The translations under genes were made by a program, and so were the position numbers. Shown here one piece after another: positions 1 to 7,679 of a DNA stretch of 64,000 nucleotides. The notes beneath the pieces are model-generated. The model was not told the DNA's origin and did not search any database. It saw only the letters and a program-made list of their open reading frames with translations. Positions within the stretch are counted from its first letter, which is position 1, and the number at the start of each line of letters is the position of its first letter. Source of the stretch: Streptococcus mitis NCTC 12261 (GTDB lineage: Bacteria; Bacillota; Bacilli; Lactobacillales; Streptococcaceae); NCBI RefSeq assembly GCF_000148585.2, contig NZ_CP028414.1, forward strand, positions 1,355,501 through 1,419,500, written 5' to 3'.

Positions 1-331
1 CTTCAACTTTTTCTGCTGGTGCTTTAGCATCTTCAGATTTAGCTGGAGTTACTTCTACTGGATTAGCAACCGTTGGAGCTGCATAGGTTGTTTCTTTCTT
101 AGCTGTAGAAACTTCTGCTGGTTTGGTAGCTTCTTCTACCTTATCAACAGAAACACTGTTAGTAGCTTCTGGATTTTTTTCCTCTGCTTGTACTGCTTGG
201 GCATTGGCAGCAGTTCCCAAGACTAAGGCCGTCCCGAGCAAGACACTCGCTGCACCAAAGTGATACTTACGAATAGAGTATCTTTGTTGCAAGCTATACC
301 AGTCAAATGATTTTTTATGTGAATGTTTCAT
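1..331 (-). CDS. YSIRK signal-peptide surface protein, N-terminal part only
   Basis: The first 110 codons of a gene that runs off the left edge. It starts at an ATG preceded by AGGAG with 6-nt spacing. The protein has a long basic N-terminus, a YSIRK-x-x-FGAASV motif at about residues 18-28, a hydrophobic stretch, and a likely cleavage after the Ala-rich AQAVQA. An unstructured segment rich in Glu, Lys, Ala, Pro and Thr follows. YSIRK signals direct secretion at the division septum, and such proteins are usually anchored by sortase, but the C-terminus is outside the window. The functional domain is therefore unknown. It is divergent from a Mga-type regulator, which may control it. Confidence 0.85.
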   Translation of the reverse strand, partial: MKHSHKKSFDWYSLQQRYSIRKYHFGAASVLLGTALVLGTAANAQAVQAEEKNPEATNSVSVDKVEEATKPAEVSTAKKETTYAAPTVANPVEVTPAKSEDAKAPAEKVE

Positions 332-514
332 TGTGAACTCCTAGATAGTATTTTATAGTTCTCACTCTACAACTATTTGATATATAAATCAATATTTTCT
401 ATGTAATTAATATATTCTCTTTTTGTACCTAAAAGCCACTTATATTATTCTAATTTTTCTGACTAATTCAGACACTTTTTCTACTCCAACATTTTTGTAC
501 ACTTTAGACAATAA

Positions 515-525
515 TATGATATAAT
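515..525 (+). promoter_or_regulatory. -10 region of the Mga-type regulator
   Basis: Two overlapping -10 hexamers, TATGAT (515-520) and TATAAT (520-525), lie just before GGAGGA (533-538). The leader would be only about 17-22 nt. No good -35 is visible. The 217-bp AT-rich gap 332-548 holds both divergent promoters and is where a regulator of the surface gene would bind. Confidence 0.5.
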
Positions 526-548
526 GAAATTTGGAGGAAATTACCTAC

Positions 549-2033
549 ATGCGCAACCTTTTATCCACAAAAGCTCAAAGACAACTACGCTTAATGGAGA
601 TCTTAATCCAGAATCGTAATTGGATGAGATTACATGAACTCGCTGACAATTTAGGATGTACAGAACGAATTCTAAAAAGTGATTTAAATGAATTACGTAC
701 CGCCTTTCCAACTATCGATATCCAATCTTCTATTAACGGAATTATGATAGATTTAGATATGCAGACTAGCGTGGAAGATGTATATCAACATTTTCTTGCC
801 CATTCTCAATCTTTTCAATTACTAGAGTATATGTTCTTCAATGAGGGGTTACCTATTTATCGAACGATAGAAAATCTTCACTCTAGTAATGCCAACCTCT
901 ATCGATTGGGCAGAAATATTACAAAAACTCTGTCAACTCAATTCCAAATTGAACTATCATTTACTCCATCCGAAATACGTGGCAATGAAATCGATATTCG
1001 CTATTTTTTTGCCCAATATTTTTCTGAGCGCTATTATTTCCTAGACTGGCCTTTTCCTGACCTTCCTGAAGAGGATTTAACAGAGTTCACTGACTTCTTC
1101 TATAAGATCACGAATTATCCAATGCGATTTTCAATCTATAGAATGTACAAATTGATGATAGCCATCAGTATTTACCGCATTAAAAACGGTCATTTCATCG
1201 ACTTACCAAATCATTTCTACGATGAATACTACCCTCTTTTGATGAGTATTCCAAACTTTGAGGAGATACTTGTCCATTTTTCTGAAAAACTGGGACTGGA
1301 AATCACCCCAGATATCATTGCCCAAATTTTTATATCCTTTATTCAAAACAATCTTTTCTTAGATCCTCAAGAATTCTTCAACTCTTTAGAAGATAACAGT
1401 GAAGCAAGATACTCTTACCAATTACTTAGTCAAATATTAGAACGCCTAGCAAAACAATATAAGATTACTTTTACTAACCACGATGAGCTGATTTGGCATT
1501 TACACAACACTGCTTTCTTTGAAAGACAGGAAATCTTTTCTACCCCAATCTTATTTGAACAAAAAGCATTGACGATTAAAAAATTTGAAGTTTACTTCCC
1601 AGACTTTATGGGAAGTGCACGTCAAGAACTGGCCCAATATCGTCAGGCAATTGGACAGCATGACCATCCTGAACAGTTGGAACACTTGATGTACACCATC
1701 TTAACCCATGCTGAAAACCTCTCTACTCAGTTGTTAGAAAATCGACCACCTATCAAGGTTTTGATTATCAGTAATTTTGACCATGCTATATCCCTTACCT
1801 TTGTTGATATGCTTTCCTACTACTGTAATAACCGCTTTACCTTCGATACTTGGGATGAATTGGAAACGAGTCCTGAGATTTTAAATCAGACAGGTTATGA
1901 TATCATCGTGTCTAATTTCTATATTCCAGGAATTACCAAGAAGTTTATTTGTCAAAATCATCTGTCAATCATGGATTTGGTTAATCATCTTAATACTTTA
2001 TCAAATGAGATTCATTTGTCCAATACTTTATAA
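549..2033 (+). CDS. Mga/RofA-family stand-alone transcriptional regulator
   Basis: 494 aa. The ATG at 549 was chosen because GGAGGA lies 10 nt upstream and homologues begin M-R-(D/N)-L-L-S; an in-frame TTG at 531 overlaps that ribosome site. An N-terminal helix-turn-helix (about residues 11-55, ELADNLGCTERILKSDLNEL) is followed by a PRD-like helical middle. The C-terminal domain is EIIB-like (about 395-490, with IKVLIISNFD). This is the architecture of Mga, RofA and pneumococcal MgaSpn, which bind DNA near the promoters of surface-protein genes and may respond to sugar phosphotransfer. The divergent YSIRK gene is the obvious candidate target. Which Mga paralogue this is cannot be settled here. 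Confidence 0.85.
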   Translation: MRNLLSTKAQRQLRLMEILIQNRNWMRLHELADNLGCTERILKSDLNELRTAFPTIDIQSSINGIMIDLDMQTSVEDVYQHFLAHSQSFQLLEYMFFNEGLPIYRTIENLHSSNANLYRLGRNITKTLSTQFQIELSFTPSEIRGNEIDIRYFFAQYFSERYYFLDWPFPDLPEEDLTEFTDFFYKITNYPMRFSIYRMYKLMIAISIYRIKNGHFIDLPNHFYDEYYPLLMSIPNFEEILVHFSEKLGLEITPDIIAQIFISFIQNNLFLDPQEFFNSLEDNSEARYSYQLLSQILERLAKQYKITFTNHDELIWHLHNTAFFERQEIFSTPILFEQKALTIKKFEVYFPDFMGSARQELAQYRQAIGQHDHPEQLEHLMYTILTHAENLSTQLLENRPPIKVLIISNFDHAISLTFVDMLSYYCNNRFTFDTWDELETSPEILNQTGYDIIVSNFYIPGITKKFICQNHLSIMDLVNHLNTLSNEIHLSNTL

Positions 2034-2039
2034 GCTAGA

Positions 2040-2069
2040 AAAAAGTCAGCATAATCCTGCTGACTTTTT
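2040..2069. terminator. Bidirectional terminator between convergent genes
   Basis: GTCAGCA (2045-2051) pairs with TGCTGAC (2058-2064), with an A-run before and a T-run after, so it works on both strands. It serves the Mga-type gene (+) and yaaA (-). Confidence 0.85.
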
Positions 2070-2083
2070 CTCTTATCTGATTT

Positions 2084-2812
2084 CTAAACTTCCTTAACAA
2101 AAACCAATTCCTGTGGTTGTGACAAATCTTCTCGGTAGGCAAATCCGGCAAAGTTCAAGCGACGTGCTTCCTCCACAGTTTGTACTTGATTTTCTATTAG
2201 AGATGTTAGGAAGGCACCACGCGCTTTCTTGGAAATGGTTGAGTGAATCTTCAGCTGACCACCTCTATCCTCCATGAATTTGAAGGTCACCATTTTTTCT
2301 CTGATTTCCTTAGAAAACACAGTTTCAAACTCTGACGACAAGAGGGAGAAAATTAGGTCTTCACCATTCATAGCCTCATCATAGGCTGCCTTCCAATGGC
2401 TCTTCAAAGTCTTACCAGCGACTTTTAACTTCATCAAAAAGTCCAAACGGTGAGGGGCCATAGGTGACAAGGCTGGAACAACACCGTACAAGGCCGAGGT
2501 AATGAAGACATGATTTTCAAGATAGGCTTGTTCTGCCTCGTCCAGTTTGTCTCGCTTGATATGACGGTACATAAGCCCATCAAAAAGTTTCAAGGCTGGA
2601 TAGTGTTGAGCAGTTTGTTTTTTTAAAGTTTGGATATTTTGAAATTCTGCCACAGCTTTCTCGGCTGAAACTTTGTAAAAACTCTCCAATTGACTAACAG
2701 AATAGAGAGCCAAGGCATCCAGCACGGCCTGACTTTCTGGTTTTAAAGGAGTGGCTTCAATACTTGGCAAGTCTGTGTTCATTTCTTTTGCTGTTGGGAT
2801 TAAAATTTTCAT
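2084..2812 (-). CDS. yaaA: YaaA family peroxide stress-response protein (UPF0246)
   Basis: 242 aa, full length for the family. It begins MKILIPTAKEM, has the conserved FDGLMYRHI segment (about residues 79-87), and ends ELVFVKEV. E. coli YaaA lowers intracellular free iron during peroxide stress and has a DNA-binding fold; a similar role here is inferred from family only. There is no Shine-Dalgarno before the ATG. A promoter positioned 7-35 nt upstream predicts transcription starting at or next to the ATG, so the message may be leaderless. Confidence 0.9.
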   Translation of the reverse strand: MKILIPTAKEMNTDLPSIEATPLKPESQAVLDALALYSVSQLESFYKVSAEKAVAEFQNIQTLKKQTAQHYPALKLFDGLMYRHIKRDKLDEAEQAYLENHVFITSALYGVVPALSPMAPHRLDFLMKLKVAGKTLKSHWKAAYDEAMNGEDLIFSLLSSEFETVFSKEIREKMVTFKFMEDRGGQLKIHSTISKKARGAFLTSLIENQVQTVEEARRLNFAGFAYREDLSQPQELVFVKEV

Positions 2813-2818
2813 ATTGAT

Positions 2819-2847
2819 AGTGTAGCATATTTTTTTGCCACTACCAA
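2819..2847 (-). promoter_or_regulatory. yaaA promoter with extended -10
   Basis: On the minus strand: -35 TTGGTA (2842-2847), 17-nt spacer, TGC then -10 TACACT (2819-2824). The predicted start point is about 2812, the A of the yaaA ATG. Confidence 0.65.
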
Positions 2848-2859
2848 GAAATTCATCTG

Positions 2860-2881
2860 AAAAACCTCGGTTTGACCGAGG
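2860..2881 (-). terminator. Terminator of the 54-aa membrane peptide gene
   Basis: Perfect 7-bp stem CCTCGGT/ACCGAGG with a 3-nt loop and a run of five T on the minus strand. Confidence 0.85.
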
Positions 2882-2890
2882 CTTCTCTAT

Positions 2891-3055
2891 TTATTTTGGC
2901 CATCCTAACCAGACAGCCACGAGAACAAGGGCTAGGCCAGCTAAACTTGTTAAGATAGATAAGAATTTATCTTTTTTCTCCTTGAACTGAGAAAAACCTA
3001 TCTTCAAAGCGAGCAGTCCGAGTAGCATTGAAGCAAGCATCACATAAAAACCCAT
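2891..3055 (-). CDS. Small two-helix membrane protein, 54 aa
   Basis: The ATG at 3055 has GGAGGA (3063-3068) at 7-nt spacing, its own extended -10 promoter and its own terminator, so it looks like a genuine single-gene unit. The peptide starts MGFYVMLASMLLGLLALKIG. It has a first membrane helix at about residues 3-20, a charged loop FSQFKEKKDK, and a second helix (about 34-51) ending in WLGWPK. I do not recognise a family and assign no function. Confidence 0.75.
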   Translation of the reverse strand: MGFYVMLASMLLGLLALKIGFSQFKEKKDKFLSILTSLAGLALVLVAVWLGWPK

Positions 3056-3087
3056 TTCTTTGTCCTCCATTAGGCTTAATTTACCTT

Positions 3088-3093
3088 ATTATA
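3088..3093 (-). promoter_or_regulatory. Extended -10 promoter of the 54-aa gene
   Basis: TGT followed by TATAAT on the minus strand. The start point would be near 3081, giving a leader of about 25 nt that includes GGAGGA. No convincing -35 is seen. Confidence 0.6.
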
Positions 3094-3120
3094 ACATATA
3101 CTTCTTAAATAAAGCTTTTT

Positions 3121-3227
3121 TATACTCAATGAAAATCAAAGAGCAAACTAGGAAACTAGCCGCAGGCTGTACTTGAGTACGGCAAGGCGACGTTGACGTG
3201 GTTTGAAGAGATTTTCGAAGAGTATTA
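3121..3227. repeat. BOX element (boxB-less type)
   Basis: 107 bp from TATACTCAATGAAAATC to TTCGAAGAGTATTA. The interior contains TACGGCAAGGCGACGTTGACG-like sequence that matches the classical BOX-A primer site. BOX elements are non-autonomous repeats of S. pneumoniae and relatives. The right end overlaps and supplies the TAA stop (3225-3227) of the adjoining membrane-protein gene. Confidence 0.9.
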
Positions 3228-4820
3228 CTGTACTTTAAAGGTCTTGAGATAGTTGTCTTTTCCTACTTGACCTTCGAAGGTTTTACCATTTTCAAGGTAA
3301 GGAAGGTCATCTGAGACTGAGGCCTTGACTTTGTATATCTTGCCATCAACTTTAAAGAAATATACGGTGTCGCCCTTGATAACAGCTGATTTGAGGTCTG
3401 CCACCACACCCTTAATGCTTTCTGTTGTTTCATTATCAATTTCAAGGTCGTTTTTATTGGCGTACTTGCTGAGCAGTTCTTCCACTGTCGTAGCTACGAT
3501 AACATTTTGGTACTCGACTGCATCAACCAAGGCGTACTCTTTGACCAAACCAGCATTGTCCTTCAAGCCCATGATGTAGAGAGGCTTGTCATTGAGGTTG
3601 ATGAGGATTGGGAAGGTTGCCTTGTAGGATTTCTCCTGAACAGCACCTTCGGCTGATTCACGGGCTGATTCTTCGGTCGCAGAAGCCAAGCTGTACTTAG
3701 TGATTTCTCCTGTTCGCATATTTTCTAGGATAAAACCAAGATTACTTTCATCTGCATTGGCCGACGTCACACCTGTGTAGAGATAGATGTCATTGCCGAT
3801 AGACAAGTAATTATAGCCCTTGGTAGTCTGGGTCACGTTTTTCTTGGAAATCATAGCATTCCAGAAACCGTCCTTGTACTTGCCGTTGTAGTTGATTTGC
3901 TCAATGGTTTCCTCAGCTGGATAGACCCTGTCTACCCATTCTGGGACTTCTGATAAGCTGTATTCCTTGGTTTCTCCATTTGTAGCATCCAAGATAATGA
4001 CTGAAACAGGACGGGGAACCGCAAGTCCAAATTGCTTTTGGTAAACCGTAGCCACATAGAAAGGATTACCTTCATCGTCCACCTCAAAAGATGGAGTCTT
4101 GAAGATTTTAGTTGGGTACTTCAAGCGCAGGTGACGCTTGACATCACGGTTAAAATACTCCGAATCCGAATACTTGATTGGTGTCTTCAAGTCCACCAAG
4201 TCCGCATTTCCAGTCACCATGTCTACCTTGATATACTCGCCGATTCCCTTGGCCTGATTATTAAACCACTTGATAGGATCTGCGTATTCTAGTGGTGTAA
4301 CCCGATAAGGCTTCCCATCAATTGTCAATTGGGTATAGGTATCTGCCGCTACGTACTGCGACACCTTATCTGTTAGGGAACCCAAGTAGCGGTCCCCAAT
4401 TTTTTCAGCGGTACTTCTATCTAAGATAGGAACCTTACTGGTATCAGTCTTAGGAAAATCAGTAAAGTCTTTTTCCGTAACCGTGACTACATTGGCATAA
4501 TTTTTAGCCTGAAAAATGCTAGAAGTTACCAAGGAAACCAAGGCTGCTAAGAGAAGAATTCCTCCAATAGAAGCTAAAAGGATTTTCCCTAACCGATTGA
4601 TTTTGAAACCCTCAAGATTTAAGGCAGCTTCCGCCTTTCCGTGGCGCACATGAACCGTTTTGACCAGATTGATTCCCTTGCCAAAGCCAAATAAGATTGC
4701 TACAACCAGCAAATGCCCACAGAGGAAAAAGAGAAATTCCCAGCTGGTCAGGTTAAGAGGCGGTAAAAAGATATACCAGGTCGTTGCGATAAAAATAAGT
4801 TCAAAGACTATTCGTTTCAT
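3225..4820 (-). CDS. Conserved membrane-anchored protein of unknown function, 531 aa
   Basis: Three predicted membrane helices near the N-terminus (about residues 5-21, 28-50 and 78-102) enclose a short basic loop (KTVHVRHGKAEAALN). A roughly 430-residue hydrophilic domain follows and would lie outside the cell. That domain has many beta-prone segments, several beginning with short nucleotide-free motifs such as DGKPYRV, and ends KTFKVQ. I recognise it as conserved in pneumococcus next to a deformylase-like gene but know no function. Its stop codon lies in the end of a BOX element. The next gene upstream ends 11 bp away, so the two are probably co-transcribed. Confidence 0.8.
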   Translation of the reverse strand: MKRIVFELIFIATTWYIFLPPLNLTSWEFLFFLCGHLLVVAILFGFGKGINLVKTVHVRHGKAEAALNLEGFKINRLGKILLASIGGILLLAALVSLVTSSIFQAKNYANVVTVTEKDFTDFPKTDTSKVPILDRSTAEKIGDRYLGSLTDKVSQYVAADTYTQLTIDGKPYRVTPLEYADPIKWFNNQAKGIGEYIKVDMVTGNADLVDLKTPIKYSDSEYFNRDVKRHLRLKYPTKIFKTPSFEVDDEGNPFYVATVYQKQFGLAVPRPVSVIILDATNGETKEYSLSEVPEWVDRVYPAEETIEQINYNGKYKDGFWNAMISKKNVTQTTKGYNYLSIGNDIYLYTGVTSANADESNLGFILENMRTGEITKYSLASATEESARESAEGAVQEKSYKATFPILINLNDKPLYIMGLKDNAGLVKEYALVDAVEYQNVIVATTVEELLSKYANKNDLEIDNETTESIKGVVADLKSAVIKGDTVYFFKVDGKIYKVKASVSDDLPYLENGKTFEGQVGKDNYLKTFKVQ

Positions 4821-4831
4821 TTGCTTTCCTC

Positions 4832-5242
4832 CTAAATGATTCGTCCTTCCAAGTGATCCAGTTCATGCTGGCAAATCTGAGCCGGGAAGCCTGTCAAAGT
4901 AATGGTCTGTTCCTGCCACTTGCTGTCACAATAGGCAACCCTTATGATTTCATAACGCTTAGTAGGTCTCACACCTGTCAAGGACAAACAACCTTCCTCT
5001 GTCTCATAAACTCCTTCAGAGGACAGGAGCACTGGGTTAAACATGACCACAGGAACCAAGCCAAGATTAAAGATAATCACGCGCTTCTGCACCCCAATCA
5101 TATTGGCAGCCAGACCGACACAAGTCTCACGATTTGCTAAAAGCGTATCCTGCAAATCTCTAGCAAGATAAAGGTCTTCCTGACTTGCCGGCTGAGACAC
5201 CTGAGATAAAAACAAAATATCCTTTACAATTTTCTTCTCCAC
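4832..5242 (-). CDS. Peptide deformylase-like protein with altered motif 1
   Basis: 136 aa from a GTG at 5242 (GTGGAG lies about 9 nt upstream); another in-frame GTG at 5257 would add five residues. It keeps two deformylase metal motifs: EGCLS (83-87, Cys ligand) and QHELDH (125-130, HExxH). Motif 1, normally GxGLAAxQ, reads CVGLAANM (41-48), so the catalytic Gln is Met. The chain stops right after HLEGRII, shorter than a main Gram-positive deformylase. It may be a paralogue with weak, altered or no deformylase activity; the essential def gene would be elsewhere. Confidence 0.8.
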   Translation of the reverse strand: MEKKIVKDILFLSQVSQPASQEDLYLARDLQDTLLANRETCVGLAANMIGVQKRVIIFNLGLVPVVMFNPVLLSSEGVYETEEGCLSLTGVRPTKRYEIIRVAYCDSKWQEQTITLTGFPAQICQHELDHLEGRII

Positions 5243-5329
5243 TTCCTCACACTCCACTTACTTTTTACTATATTATAGCAATTATAGCACAAAAGCCGAT
5301 AACTGCAAGCCCTTTCCCTAAACTGTAGC

Positions 5330-5357
5330 AAAAAGCCATCCGAAGATGACTTTTTTT
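5330..5357 (-). terminator. Terminator copy 1 (adhesin gene)
   Basis: Hairpin around GCCATCCGAAGATGAC with flanking A and T runs. On the minus strand the loop is C-UUCG-G, an extra-stable tetraloop. All 28 bp are identical to 7652-7679 at the other end of the adhesin gene. Confidence 0.85.
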
Positions 5358-5371
5358 CTATTTGTAAATTC

Positions 5372-7540
5372 TTAATCTTTTTTAACTTTAAACAATAGGA
5401 CGCCAGATAGGGCTGATAAGAATCCGACTACTAGCAAAATAGAATCATGACTAGCTGTCTCTGGTAGTTTACCAGCTTCCTTTGTTTCACTTATTATTGG
5501 AGTTTCTGGGTGCTTTGGCTCCTCAGGCGCTGGACTTGCTGGAGTCTTTGGTTGCTCAGCAGTCGGAACTTCAGGTTGCTTGGGTTCCTTAGGGGATGGT
5601 TTTTCGGGAACCTTAGGTTGAGCAACAGCTGGAACTTCGGGGCGCTTTGGCTCCGCAGGTACTGGACTTGCTGGAGTTTTTGGTTGCTCAACAGTCGGCA
5701 CTCCCGGCTGTTTAGGGTCCTCAGGTGTTGGTTTTTCAGGATTCTTAGGTTGATCTACCGTCGGTACTTCTGGGTGCTTTGGCTCCTCAGGGGTTGGAGC
5801 TTCTGGCGTCTTGGGTTGATCACCTCTTGGTGGTTCTGGCTCAGTAGCTTTCACAGGTAGATAATTGATTATTGTGTCTTTTGTAAAATCTTCTGGTACT
5901 TCAGGTAATAAGTAACCCAATTCTGGATGCGAAGAATCCTTCAACACCAAATCAGTAGCTGATGTCACAGCCTTATAACCTTTAAGATAAGGGATTGTTC
6001 CTAAACCTGGATTGCTAGCAAGACCTGCTTTAGCAGGATTACCATCTTGGTCATTGGGATATTGAATCAAAGCCACATTCTCATTTGCAGTTGGAGAAAT
6101 GGCTATCCATTTTCCTAATTGTTTGTAGTAAACAGTTTCCCTAATTACAGGATCTGTTACTGCCACTGTTTTCTCTGCAACTGCTTCTTTATCTGCCACC
6201 AAGCCTTTTAGCAGTGGTGTCGCTACTTTAGATAGATTTGGTTGATCACTCGTCCAATCACGATAATAAAGGTCTCCTCTTACAAAATCAACCTTGGCAA
6301 CGCGTTTGAAATCAACTTGATCATTTCGATCTTCAGCAACCTTATCATGTGTCACAAAATCTCGATAAGCAATGTTTCGGTCAATAGATTTTTTATTGAC
6401 GATTTTAGAAACACTGGCAGGCCATAAAGGTGAATCTTGAACATCCTCATCAACTTTTTTATGAGCAGTTGGAATTCTATCTTCAGGATAAATAAATTCT
6501 AGGCGAGGGGTTAAAGCAACCTTAAATATTTGACCAGTCTTACTATCTTGGTCAAAATATTGTAAACCTCGATCATAATCACTTGATACAAGATCGTATC
6601 CTTGTCGCTTGTAGTCACTAATCGTTTTTAGCGTACTGTATTCAATAGGATAACCAGATTCCCCAGTAACTGTATCTTCCTTCAGTAGCTTGTTTTCACT
6701 GATATCCACATAGCTAATCTTGGCTGTTTGATTTTTAATATGCTCCTGTTTTATTTTCCAGTTAGAATAGGAAATTTCCTTAGTAACAAGATTAACAGTC
6801 GCATAGCGTTCAAAGGAAATACTTTGTTTTTTCTCAGCAAAGGCTTCTTTACCATTATTCTTATATTTATATTTAATGATTCTTTGAATCGTTCTCTCTA
6901 AAGGCCTTTCTTGATTGGTTCTGATCTTTTCAGCATCTGCAGGCCACTTAGGACTATCGACAACACCAGCTTCCACCTCTTCATTTGACTTAGGATTAGT
7001 CTGGTTTTGTAAGCTAATCACTTCATGTTTTGGAGTTAATTTAATAGTATACGTTTGCGGAGTCTGATCATCTTGAAACAGCTTCTTCGATTCATCCGTT
7101 TTCAAATAACCATCTTCAACCAATACATAGCCATTCCATTTGAACTCACTAATTTTCTTTCTCGTATCGTAGTGAAGATCCTCTCCCACCTTACCAGTAC
7201 GCTCATCTGAAAAAAGTTTTTTCCCTGTTGATTCATCAATATAATTAAATTCAACACGAGATTCCTTTTCAGTCACTTTAGGAGTATCTAAATGTTTTTC
7301 TTCAAAATGTTGCTCTTCTGAAGCAGTAGCTTCTTTTTCTGAACCCTCGACAGACTTATCCTTGTCAATGCTTTCGCTAGAAGGTTTGTCTGTTTCTAAG
7401 ATATGACTAGCTGCGAGCGTTTCATCTGCAGATACACTCCCAACAGAGCCAGCTAAAAAACCTAAACCACAAGCCACAACAACTGAAGCAACACCCAAAC
7501 TCAATTTACGGATAGAGTAAATACATTTTTTACTTCCCAT
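5372..7540 (-). CDS. LPXTG cell-wall adhesin with MucBP-like repeats
   Basis: 722 aa. The signal peptide has YSIRK at residues 8-12 and a likely cleavage after VSA (residue 38). At least two MucBP-like modules follow: VEFNYIDESTGKKLF (from about 95) and ISYVDISENKLLKEDTVTG (from about 275). A spacer repeat with the pattern SPxWPA and a threonine/proline linker come next. Residues about 575-680 form a proline-rich stalk of repeating EPKxPEVP/QPKxPExP units. The sorting signal is LPETA (692-696), a hydrophobic helix and KVKKD. Sortase A should attach it to peptidoglycan; mucin or host-surface binding is inferred from the module type. The ribosome site is GGGGGAAA. Identical terminators on both sides suggest the gene was inserted as a cassette. 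Confidence 0.85.
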   Translation of the reverse strand: MGSKKCIYSIRKLSLGVASVVVACGLGFLAGSVGSVSADETLAASHILETDKPSSESIDKDKSVEGSEKEATASEEQHFEEKHLDTPKVTEKESRVEFNYIDESTGKKLFSDERTGKVGEDLHYDTRKKISEFKWNGYVLVEDGYLKTDESKKLFQDDQTPQTYTIKLTPKHEVISLQNQTNPKSNEEVEAGVVDSPKWPADAEKIRTNQERPLERTIQRIIKYKYKNNGKEAFAEKKQSISFERYATVNLVTKEISYSNWKIKQEHIKNQTAKISYVDISENKLLKEDTVTGESGYPIEYSTLKTISDYKRQGYDLVSSDYDRGLQYFDQDSKTGQIFKVALTPRLEFIYPEDRIPTAHKKVDEDVQDSPLWPASVSKIVNKKSIDRNIAYRDFVTHDKVAEDRNDQVDFKRVAKVDFVRGDLYYRDWTSDQPNLSKVATPLLKGLVADKEAVAEKTVAVTDPVIRETVYYKQLGKWIAISPTANENVALIQYPNDQDGNPAKAGLASNPGLGTIPYLKGYKAVTSATDLVLKDSSHPELGYLLPEVPEDFTKDTIINYLPVKATEPEPPRGDQPKTPEAPTPEEPKHPEVPTVDQPKNPEKPTPEDPKQPGVPTVEQPKTPASPVPAEPKRPEVPAVAQPKVPEKPSPKEPKQPEVPTAEQPKTPASPAPEEPKHPETPIISETKEAGKLPETASHDSILLVVGFLSALSGVLLFKVKKD

Positions 7541-7651
7541 GATTTCCCCCTAAGTTATTATTTACTATTCTTATACCTAATATTTTAGTAAGCGGCATTA
7601 CATTTAACATCTCTTTTTTAAAGTTTTTTCTATTCTTTTTAAAGTTATTTA

Positions 7652-7679
7652 AAAAAGCCATCCGAAGATGACTTTTTTT
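7652..7679 (-). terminator. Terminator copy 2 (ATPase gene)
   Basis: Same 28-bp hairpin as 5330-5357, with the UUCG tetraloop on the minus strand. It begins at the TAA stop of the ATPase gene. Confidence 0.85.
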
